A DNA stretch of 31,871 nucleotides, taken from assembly GCA_035527455.1 (NCBI GenBank), contig DATLAN010000101.1:1-31871 (forward strand), written 5' to 3'. The first letter of the stretch is position 1, and every line of letters begins with the position of its first letter. Below, one piece after another: positions 22,510-29,203 of the stretch. The DNA is from DATLAN01 sp035527455. GTDB taxonomy: Bacteria; Planctomycetota; Planctomycetia; Pirellulales; Thermoguttaceae. Made by a program: the position numbers and the translations under genes. Below the pieces are notes generated by a model, which saw only the letters and a program-made list of their open reading frames with translations, did no database searches and had not been told where the DNA came from.

Positions 22510-22895
22510 ACTCCTTGCGGGACGAAATCCTCTCGCGGCCGAGTTCCATTGGCTGCAACGGATTTGCCGGTTGTTTTCGGCGACGGGAAGGTTGTTTTCG
22601 GCGATGAAAAGATTGACACGTTCCTCATTCGAGAGCTAGAGTTGTGCGGCTCGATGAAAACCCCCATCTTACATCGATCTGACCTTTGCCTGGCCGCCAC
22701 CGCTCCCGGCGAACCTCGAGGGTAAGCCGTCGCGTTTAGCGATCGAAGGGGGCGGTGAGCGGCTTTTTCACGCTGCAACCTGCCCCACGACGCCGCCGAC
22801 ACTTCGACGACCGGCCCAGACATAGTAGCCGTCTCGCTCCGCGAGACGAGGCTGCATCTCGCCCCAGCGAGATGGCTACTCTGCAATCGCCCCGC
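22510..22895. repeat. Gene-free region with a family D REP and a 21-bp tandem pair
   Basis: Two copies of GGTTGTTTTCGGCGA at period 21 lie at about 22569-22610. A family D element (55 bp, GTAGCC to GGCTAC) lies at 22825-22879, 16 bp from the stop of the second TadG-like gene. Two short plus-strand frames here show no family features. I see no gene. Confidence 0.7.
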
Positions 22896-24017
22896 TTATC
22901 GCACCAATCGGACCGGCGAATAGATGTAATGGCTCGACTGCGTGGGCATTGGGCCGGGGATGCCGCCTTCGATAATCATCTTGGCGGGCTGAATGATGAT
23001 CTTCTTATCCTGCAAGGCTCCACCCATCTTCACCTCCACGATGCGGATACCCGCGAAACCCACGATCGTGAACAGGGTGTTGTTGCCGGTTTTGGCAACT
23101 TCGCTGAAGAGAGGCACGATTCGTGGTTGCCCTCGGACGGAGTTGACGGCGTCCTTCAGCCCGGCACTGATCCCGGTGTCGCCGGTGAGATACAGCTTGC
23201 CGTTCTCGGAGAGTTCCAGCTTGCCGCCGTGGTATGCCATGTCGCGTGAATTCGGGCCTTCGAGGATCTGCCGGACAATGTCGGCCGTACTGTTGTCGGC
23301 GTTGCCAATGTCCACGGTCCCGCGATTGCCGGAGTTGTCACCATCGACGCCCTCCGGATAGAGATTCAGTTCGGCAATACCGTCCGGGCCGGGCAGAACT
23401 TGGCCCGACTCTCGATCCCAAGTCCACACGTCGGGCCCCATGCCCGCTTGCAGCGATTGCCACGTTTCGACATCGAGCGCGAAGGGCAATAGCGACACGG
23501 TCTCCTCGCCCGGCGGTATGCGGAAGCCAACGAAGTCGTCGCGGTAGGCCGCCGTGGCTTCCGCCTTCAGCGCGATCCGATCGACTCCCATCGCCCTGGC
23601 GAAGAACAGCGGCAACGGCCCGCCGGCCATCCGGTCGCGGCGCGTGGTCACGCGTACCGCGTTCGGGTTCCACGAAGACCGTGCGAAAGTGCGGGCGTTG
23701 AAGTCCCAGACGCCTGGTTCGACGTCGGCCGCCAGCAGGTCGACCTTTTCCGCTCCGGCCGTGTGGTATCCGGCGTACTTTCGGGCAACGTCGACCACGG
23801 TGTCGAGCGGCTCGTGTACGTCGGCCGCCGCGGCGGCCATGGCGGCCGAATCCGCCGCGACTTGAAGCTGCGTGCGAACCAGAACAATGTAACCGATGTC
23901 GATGGCGAACGCGACGACGACGGTGATCAACAGCAGGCACATTACAGCCACCACCAGCGTGGCGCCCCGGCGGGTCCGCCCCGGACGATGTTCAGACCGC
24001 TTCCACGGTTGCCTCAC
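22896..24017 (-). CDS. TadG-like surface/pilus-associated protein 2
   Basis: A 373-residue paralogue of the protein at 21035-22144, with the same order of features: basic start RPGRTRRGATL, membrane segment about 20-41, VRTQLQVAADSAAMAAAAA, LLPFALDVETWQSL, TVDIGNADNSTADIVRQILEG, and an ending YTIV/FTIVGFAGIRIVEVKM-like segment. The two proteins are clearly homologous over their full length, so they arose by tandem duplication. The start is GTG at 24017 with GGGGGG about 7 nt upstream. No riboswitch core (GGGACGCAAAGCC) is present upstream, unlike its neighbour, so its control differs. Exact function unknown; probably a cell-surface protein. Confidence 0.83.
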   Translation of the reverse strand: MRQPWKRSEHRPGRTRRGATLVVAVMCLLLITVVVAFAIDIGYIVLVRTQLQVAADSAAMAAAAADVHEPLDTVVDVARKYAGYHTAGAEKVDLLAADVEPGVWDFNARTFARSSWNPNAVRVTTRRDRMAGGPLPLFFARAMGVDRIALKAEATAAYRDDFVGFRIPPGEETVSLLPFALDVETWQSLQAGMGPDVWTWDRESGQVLPGPDGIAELNLYPEGVDGDNSGNRGTVDIGNADNSTADIVRQILEGPNSRDMAYHGGKLELSENGKLYLTGDTGISAGLKDAVNSVRGQPRIVPLFSEVAKTGNNTLFTIVGFAGIRIVEVKMGGALQDKKIIIQPAKMIIEGGIPGPMPTQSSHYIYSPVRLVR

Positions 24018-24400
24018 GATTCTGCCCCCCGTCGCGTGATCGTACGATTGTTTTCGTCTGTATTTGCGTGCGTGTCGTGCGGTATTGACGCAAATCTCCC
24101 ATCAACGTGTAGCCCCCAGTCTCGCGTTCGTCAAACTCGAATCGATGGTCATTCCCGCACGTTCAGTCCGGCCGCATTTCCGCGAACTGTGCCTGGCTTG
24201 AGGAATGAGCCAATTGCCGAAACTTGTTCGGTTAAGAATGTTGTCTGTCGTCCAGGCCGCGTTGCCGGCGTGGAAGATCGCGTGGTAGACGGGGCCGGCC
24301 GCGGGGGGTGCGTAAAATGCTCGTGAGAAGTCCGGCCTCCCGCTCGAGGTGGGTAGCAACGGATCGCCTGCGGATGGTAGAATAATGTGATCGATCTTCA
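24018..24400. other. Intergenic region, no gene supported
   Basis: 383 bp between divergent genes. A 100-codon minus-strand frame (24102-24401) shows no recognisable family features or ribosome-binding site. The promoters of the TadG-like gene and of the downstream plus-strand pair should lie here, but I see no convincing boxes. Confidence 0.5.
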
Positions 24401-24502
24401 ATGCTGCATCGATCCGGAAACAGGGGAACCTTCGTGATCACGGCTTACGAACTCGGTCCGAAGGCACGACGAGCGCTACGACGACGTAGGAGAAAGCCAT
24501 GA
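24401..24502 (+). pseudogene. Probable C-terminal remnant of a toxin gene
   Basis: A 33-codon frame ending FVITAYELGPKARRALRR plus a basic tail, with its TGA overlapping the ATG of the next gene (ATGA). The ending resembles small BrnT/DUF4258-like toxins, whose last strand reads VxTAYE and is followed by basic residues. The upstream part is missing: an in-frame TAA lies about 20 bp before the ATG. The ATGA overlap with an intact small acidic partner is typical of toxin-antitoxin operons. The toxin family is inferred from only about 25 residues. Confidence 0.45.
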
Positions 24503-24699
24503 GCAAAACGCCTTATCCAGCAGGCTGGGACGAGGACCGCGTTCGGCGAGTGCTTGCACACTACGAGACTCAGTCCGACGAGCAAGGCATGGCCGAGGAT
24601 GAGGCTGCTTATGAGGCGACGACTCACACGACGATGGGGGTGCCGATCGATCTCGTCCCCGTTGTTCGGGAGTTGATCGCCAAACGGGGATCCGAGTAG
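24499..24699 (+). CDS. Small conserved protein, possible orphan antitoxin
   Basis: A 66-residue acidic protein: WDEDRVRRVLAHYETQSDEQ, then AEDEAAYEATTHTTMGVP, then PVVRELIAKRG. I recognise this pattern as a small conserved family often sitting beside toxin-like genes. TAGGAG lies 6 nt before ATG 24499. The start overlaps the stop of the toxin-like remnant and the gene ends 7 bp before the acyltransferase gene. It carries no obvious DNA-binding domain. Antitoxin function is inference. Confidence 0.7.
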   Translation: MSKTPYPAGWDEDRVRRVLAHYETQSDEQGMAEDEAAYEATTHTTMGVPIDLVPVVRELIAKRGSE

Positions 24700-24706
24700 C
24701 GACAGC

Positions 24707-26005
24707 ATGAGACCCGATCAGCCCACCCTTGACAGCTCTGCCTCGCCGGATCGAAACGAGATTCCCCGACGGCTCGTGTTCTGCGACAACGTGCGCTCGT
24801 TGGCCGTGATCCTGGTCGTCGTCGTACACGCGGGGCTTGCTTATAGCGGCTTGGGCCTGGAGGCGATGTGGCCCGCTCGGGGGCCGGACGGCGGACCGGC
24901 CATGGCGGTGCTGACCTTGGTGCTGGACAGCTTCATCATGCCGCTGCTGTTCTTCCTGGCCGGATATTTCGCCCTGCCGTCGTTGCAGCCGAAGGGGGCC
25001 CGGCGTTTCCTCGTCGGCAAGATGCGGCAGTTGGTCGCGCCCGCGGTGTTGGTGGTCCTCTTCCTGAACCCGCTGATCGTCTACGTCTGGGGCCGCACGC
25101 ACTTTCCCGGGTCGGCGGAGTATCCCCGGAGCCTGGCCGACTGGTGGCTCTTCCAGTTGCGACGGATCGGTTCCTTCCACCTGGACGAATTTGGCTGCCC
25201 GGCCTCGTATTTCTTCGCCCACGTCTGGTTCGTGTCGGTATTGATGCTCTTCTTCGTCGTGCTGGCGGTCGGATGTGCGGTGAAGAGAACGCTCCGGCCG
25301 ACCGCCGCCGAAACCACGCCGCGGCGAGCTTCCAGGTTCACGGTCATCGCGGCGCTTCTGCTGACCGGCGTGCTGACCGGCGCGATCGCCTCGGCCGTGC
25401 GGATTCTCCTGCCCGAGGTGGGTTTTTGCTGGGTGGTCATTCTCGGGCTGATCGAGTTCCGCTCGCCGGACGTGGTGTTTCACGTCGGCTATTTCCTGTT
25501 GGGCCTGTTCGCCTTTCGCGGCCGGTGGTTTGCTCGCCCTCGTCCGTTCGGTCCCGTTTGGCCGTGGCTGGCGTCTTGCCTTCTTATCACGGCCGCTTAT
25601 CTGGGAGTGACGCAGCGGATGCTCGAGTTGCACCCGCCGCCGTCGCCGCGCCCGGCGCCGTTTCTGGCCGCGTTCTGGATGCTCCGCGGTCTGGTTTGCG
25701 TGACGTTCACCGGGTTGCTGATTGCGGTGGCGGAGAAGTACTGGAATCGGCCCAGCCGGATCGGCGAGCGAATGGCCGCCACGTCCTACCACGTCTACCT
25801 GATCCACCTGCCTCTGGTCGTGTCGCTGCAGTTCCTTCTGGCCGGTGCCGTCGAAGCCCCGGCAATCGTCCAATTCGGCCTGGTTGCAGTTGTCTCCATC
25901 GGCCTCAGTTTCGCCGTGTGCGAACTGCTGGTCAGGCGATTCCCCCGCACGTCGGCCATTTTCCTGGTCGCGCTGTTTGCGGTGCTGTGTTCGATTCTCC
26001 AGTAG
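24707..26005 (+). CDS. Acyltransferase-3 (OpgC-like) integral membrane protein
   Basis: A 432-residue polytopic membrane protein with about ten hydrophobic segments. The N-terminal RRLVFCDNVRSLAVILVVVVH places a conserved Arg and His in the first segment, as in acyltransferase-3 proteins that acylate sugars or lipids at the membrane. Other family features are MPLLFFLAGYFALP, a conserved FAHVWFVSVLMLFF, FHVGYFLLGLFAFRGRWF and the last segment SYHVYLIHLPLVVSLQ. Acceptor unknown. It follows the small 66-residue gene by 7 bp. The TAG stop is supplied by the GTAG of a REP family A element. Confidence 0.9.
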   Translation: MRPDQPTLDSSASPDRNEIPRRLVFCDNVRSLAVILVVVVHAGLAYSGLGLEAMWPARGPDGGPAMAVLTLVLDSFIMPLLFFLAGYFALPSLQPKGARRFLVGKMRQLVAPAVLVVLFLNPLIVYVWGRTHFPGSAEYPRSLADWWLFQLRRIGSFHLDEFGCPASYFFAHVWFVSVLMLFFVVLAVGCAVKRTLRPTAAETTPRRASRFTVIAALLLTGVLTGAIASAVRILLPEVGFCWVVILGLIEFRSPDVVFHVGYFLLGLFAFRGRWFARPRPFGPVWPWLASCLLITAAYLGVTQRMLELHPPPSPRPAPFLAAFWMLRGLVCVTFTGLLIAVAEKYWNRPSRIGERMAATSYHVYLIHLPLVVSLQFLLAGAVEAPAIVQFGLVAVVSIGLSFAVCELLVRRFPRTSAIFLVALFAVLCSILQ

Positions 26006-26097
26006 GTCAGGGCTTGCCCTGACGGCTCCCGGTTTCGATCTCGCCCTGATAGTCCCCGGTTTCGATCTCGCTTCTGTCAGGGCAAGCCCTGACCTAC
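26002..26097. repeat. REP family A inverted pair with internal direct repeat
   Basis: Perfect opposed arms at 26002-26023 (GTAGGTCAGGGC...) and 26076-26097 (...GACCTAC). The interior has two copies of CCCGGTTTCGATCTCGC (26028-26044 and 26055-26071, period 27). The left arm overlaps the acyltransferase stop codon. Confidence 0.92.
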
Positions 26098-26228
26098 GGG
26101 GGAGCCATTTCATTGCCGTCGCCTCTCGGTCCAAATCAGACGTGCCTTGCCGACGCCGGTTCGAGTGATAGAATGCCGGCTCGGGTCTACAAAGCCCCAA
26201 ACCTTTCAGGCGTCGAGGACCACGTGTC

Positions 26229-26834
26229 ATGACCGAACGACCGGACGACGCACGGACTCTGAAGCGGGAACTCCGCGCCCATGCCCGCAATCGTCGGAAA
26301 AGGCAACCGGACAAAGACGGGTTGAGCCGCCGGATCTGCCGGAGGTTGGCCTCGCTTCCCGAGTATGAACGTGCCGCGATGGTGATGTTCTACGTCGATT
26401 TCGCTTCGGAAGTCCGCACGCGGCAGTTTCTGCCCGCGGCGTGGGAAGCGGGGAAGCGGGTGGTGGTCCCGTTCTGCGCCGGCGACGAACTCGAACTGTT
26501 CCGCATCGAGAGCATGGAGGAGTTGGCCGAAGGTTCGTACGGGATTCTCGAACCGACCGAGGCAATCCGCAGCCGCCGCGAGCGCCGAGTGGACGCCGCC
26601 CAGCTCGACCTGATCGTGGTGCCGGGTCTGGCCTTCGACTGCCACGGGGGACGACTGGGGCAAGGCAAAGGCTACTACGACCGGCTGCTGCGAACGGTTC
26701 GCCCCGACGCGACCGTGATCGCCCTGGCCTTCGAGTGCCAGCTCTTTCCCGCCGTGCCCATGCGGCCGAACGACGTCTACGTTCACAAAGTGATTACCGA
26801 AGCGGCGGTCTACGATAACCCGACCGCGAAATGA
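26229..26834 (+). CDS. 5-formyltetrahydrofolate cyclo-ligase
   Basis: A 201-residue enzyme that converts 5-formyl-THF to 5,10-methenyl-THF with ATP, returning it to the one-carbon pool. Family features: LKRELRAHARNRRKR at the N-terminus, RVVVPFCAGDELELFRI, YGILEP at about 99-104, and the ATP/Mg loop DLIVVPGLAFD followed by GGRLGQGKGYYDRLL at about 135-160. The length is normal. GAGGA lies 9-10 nt before ATG. Its 3' end overlaps the convergent protease gene by 41 bp. Confidence 0.94.
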   Translation: MTERPDDARTLKRELRAHARNRRKRQPDKDGLSRRICRRLASLPEYERAAMVMFYVDFASEVRTRQFLPAAWEAGKRVVVPFCAGDELELFRIESMEELAEGSYGILEPTEAIRSRRERRVDAAQLDLIVVPGLAFDCHGGRLGQGKGYYDRLLRTVRPDATVIALAFECQLFPAVPMRPNDVYVHKVITEAAVYDNPTAK

Positions 26835-27930
26835 CTTGCCGGTCGGCCGCCGGTGTCCAGGGAAAGAACGTCACGCCGGAAATCAATCGCAGATAATACT
26901 TCGTGGCGTCATCGTCGGGCATCGTCCTGGCCAACGTCTCGTAGAGTTGGCGCAATTGGGCCCTTCGGGTGGGGTGGAGTTGCCGGAGACTTTGCACGGG
27001 CCGGCTGCGAAGCTCTTCGGCCACCAGGGACATGATCAGCGTGTTCAGCGCGTCGAACCCGATCGGGGAACGGCGGGAAAGCGAATACTTGTCGCCGAGG
27101 GTCGCCCGCATGACCGAGTCGTATTCCTGGGTGTGCGACGCGCCGAGGAAATGGCCCAGTTCGTGTACCAGGACCTCCAGCCGCTGTCGGGCGTCGATGT
27201 GCTGGGACCACTCGCGGATGAGAATATGCGAATACAGGGCGCCGCGCGTTCCGCCCAAATGGGTGCGCCCCACGGGAATGCTGTACTGGCTGCTGAAACC
27301 GATCGCCAGCCGCGCCGCCGCCGGGTCGACCTCCATTTCGAATTCCTTGAGCGACGTGTTGAAGTCGCGGACGCCGTCGTGCGAGTCCCAGGTGCCGACG
27401 GCCGCCACCTCGAAGCGGACGCCGCAGTGACGCTCGAAGATGGCGGAAGCCTGCGCGAGCCGCTCGCGGAGCCGCTGCTCCCAAAGGTGCCGCACGGCCT
27501 GTTCTTCGTCGTCCACCAGCAGCATCACCGGCACGGTGATCGGCGGCGGATCGCCCGCGGCCACGGGCGTCGCCGGCAGCGGCTGGTTGCCCGGCGGAGA
27601 GGCCAGGCCGAGCTTGATCAGATCGAGTTGCCCGTCGCGGACGAAGAAGTAATGGATCGAATTCGTTCCCAGCACGTATTGCCGAGGCTTGCCCCCGGCG
27701 TCGAAACCGATCGCCAGCCTACTGGCCACGGGCAGCGAGACCAGTTCGCCCGGTTGGAGGCTCTGGCGGCTCGCTTGGGCATCCGGCAGCGCCATCGCGA
27801 AATCGACCGTCTGGGCGGTACGGTTGCGCACCACGACGGTGCCGGCCCGTCCCGATACGGGGTGGAGCCAGCCCATCGCCAGGACAACGGCAGCGGCCCA
27901 GCACGGAGCGGATTTTGCACGCGAACTCAT
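26794..27930 (-). CDS. Secreted metzincin-like zinc metalloprotease
   Basis: A 378-residue protein with a signal peptide (hydrophobic 11-25). Residues 30-100 form a beta-rich domain, followed by a Pro-rich linker. The catalytic domain starts near 130; the zinc site is HELGHFLGASH with His256, Glu257, His260 and His266, the extended HExxHxxGxxH pattern of metzincins, and SVMR downstream could supply the Met-turn. The C-terminus (about 290-378) is helical. ATG 27930 is chosen because the signal peptide starts there; upstream in-frame sequence is not family-like. No good Shine-Dalgarno is present. The last 13 codons overlap the convergent cyclo-ligase gene. Substrate unknown. Confidence 0.82.
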   Translation of the reverse strand: MSSRAKSAPCWAAAVVLAMGWLHPVSGRAGTVVVRNRTAQTVDFAMALPDAQASRQSLQPGELVSLPVASRLAIGFDAGGKPRQYVLGTNSIHYFFVRDGQLDLIKLGLASPPGNQPLPATPVAAGDPPPITVPVMLLVDDEEQAVRHLWEQRLRERLAQASAIFERHCGVRFEVAAVGTWDSHDGVRDFNTSLKEFEMEVDPAAARLAIGFSSQYSIPVGRTHLGGTRGALYSHILIREWSQHIDARQRLEVLVHELGHFLGASHTQEYDSVMRATLGDKYSLSRRSPIGFDALNTLIMSLVAEELRSRPVQSLRQLHPTRRAQLRQLYETLARTMPDDDATKYYLRLISGVTFFPWTPAADRQVISRSGYRRPPLR

Positions 27931-27966
27931 GGGAAGCGGGAGTATGGGAATACTTGTGATAGTAAC

Positions 27967-27992
27967 GTTTAGCGGGCGGGCTTGCCCGCCGT
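27967..27992. repeat. REP family B single arm
   Basis: An exact copy of the 26-bp arm at 1735-1760 (GTTTAGCGGGCGGG...), here without an opposed partner. It lies 37 bp upstream of the protease start. The rest of 27993-28123 shows nothing recognisable. Confidence 0.88.
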
Positions 27993-28123
27993 TTTGGTTG
28001 CGGCTCCGCCGCTCACAATCCAGAAACTCATTATACCCCCGGAGTGTCCGAACGTCACCCGGCATCTTACCGCGGATTCCGGAGAATCGGGTTGGATATC
28101 GTAGATTCGGGGGAGACGCCTCC

Positions 28124-28459
28124 TCAGTCATCCCGCAAGAACGGATTGCTCCCGTCGAGCGTATACGTGGGCAGGTAGTCGCTCCTGAGGTTGTGCGTGT
28201 GGACGTGCTCGCCCGGGTGGATTTCGCAGGCGGCCGAGCCGATCGGAGCGCCATACTTGAGGATTTTTTGTCCGGCGGCGATCGGCATCAGGGCCAGTTT
28301 GTGGCCGGCGGGAATCCCCTCGGCGGCGATGATCGTCAGCCCGTCGAGGGCGAGCGACTCGCCGGGCTCGATCGTCGCGGTGGCCACGGCGACGTTGTCC
28401 TGCGGGGAGATGCGGATGAGCCGGGGAGCGTGGGGTGGGGTGGAGTCGGACGTGTTCAT
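28124..28459 (-). CDS. Stand-alone SAF-domain protein (UxaA altronate dehydratase N-terminal type)
   Basis: A 111-residue protein matching the small N-terminal domain of UxaA/GarD-type sugar-acid dehydratases: IRISPQDNVAVATATIEPGE, then IPAGHKLALMPIAAGQKILKYG, PIGSAACEIHPGEHVHTHNL. In these enzymes the SAF domain precedes a large catalytic domain that dehydrates altronate or galactarate. Here the frame ends at about 110 residues and no large subunit is encoded downstream, so the partner must be elsewhere. Split small and large subunits are known in this family. ATG 28459 lacks a clear Shine-Dalgarno. Confidence 0.85.
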   Translation of the reverse strand: MNTSDSTPPHAPRLIRISPQDNVAVATATIEPGESLALDGLTIIAAEGIPAGHKLALMPIAAGQKILKYGAPIGSAACEIHPGEHVHTHNLRSDYLPTYTLDGSNPFLRDD

Positions 28460-28522
28460 GGGGAGGGAGATCTTGTTGTTGGGATGGAAGTTGCGAAGCC
28501 GCGAGCGGCTGGATGGGGGTTG

Positions 28523-28918
28523 TCAGCCGTAGCCCAGGTCGCCCAGTTCGTCCTCGTCGAGTCCGTGGTGATGGGCCAGTTCGTGCAAGATGGTCACGCG
28601 GATTTCTTCTCGCAGCCGGGAAGTGCGGATTCGCCCGCTGCGGTCCCGGGCCGACTCCAAGATGCCTTCGCGATAGATGGTGACCACGTCGGGCAGCGTG
28701 CCGGAGTGCTGCACGCTCCGTTGGTCGATCGGGATGCCCGTGTAAAGCCCGCAGAGCTGCCGCCGATCGCTCACGCCCATGTCGGCCATCGTCCGCGCCG
28801 AAGGATAGTCCTCCACGTGCAGCGGCACCTGGTCGATCAGTTCGTGCACCAGCGGCGGAAGTTGCTCCAAGACCAACTCCAACTGTTTGTCGAAACGGCG
28901 TCGCGAATCGGGATCCAA
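28523..28918 (-). CDS. Small zincin-like metallopeptidase family protein
   Basis: A 131-residue cytosolic protein of the short zincin-like family (PF06262 type). The zinc motif is HELAHHHGLDEDELGDLG near the C-terminus, with HExxH plus the conserved second His and Glu. The segment LCGLYTGIPIDQRSV and the DVVTIYREGIL strand also fit the family. Most members are 110-140 residues. The start is a TTG at 28918 with GAGGA 6 nt upstream; the next ATG inside would remove conserved helices. Activity has rarely been shown for this family; the substrate is unknown. Confidence 0.88.
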   Translation of the reverse strand: MDPDSRRRFDKQLELVLEQLPPLVHELIDQVPLHVEDYPSARTMADMGVSDRRQLCGLYTGIPIDQRSVQHSGTLPDVVTIYREGILESARDRSGRIRTSRLREEIRVTILHELAHHHGLDEDELGDLGYG

Positions 28919-28958
28919 CTCGGTTCCTCGCTCAGGTCGTCAAAGCGGGTGTCCGAAT

Positions 28959-29012
28959 GTAGCCATCTTGCTCCGCAAGATGAAGCCTCGTCTCGCGGAG
29001 CGAGACGGCTAC
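28959..29012. repeat. REP family D element
   Basis: 54 bp from GTAGCCATCTTGCTCCGCAA to GAGACGGCTAC, almost identical to 2957-3010. It lies about 40 bp upstream of the zincin-like gene. From 29013 to 29203 I see no gene; the VIT/VWA promoter should be here. Confidence 0.9.
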
Positions 29013-29203
29013 TATCAAATCTCGCCCCAATACCATTTTACCGGACCGGCCGCGAAACCCATACGGGGCTATTGCTGCCAGACGCCGCACCCGCCACAAT
29101 GGTGGTTGCCACAGGTCGGCCGGCGCAGGTCGGAACCAAACTGCCCGCCGTGTCGTCTAAGGCAACGGATCATCTTTCCCACCGAGTTTCCAGGAGAGTT
29201 CCC

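Noticed and set aside
24018..24200. Third c-di-GMP riboswitch before the second TadG-like gene
   Set aside because: The core GGGACGCAAAGCC is absent; a short GACGCAAA match on the other strand lacks all flanking structure.
24102..24401. 99-codon minus-strand protein gene
   Set aside because: No ribosome-binding site or recognisable sequence, and it is antisense to the probable promoter of the plus-strand pair.
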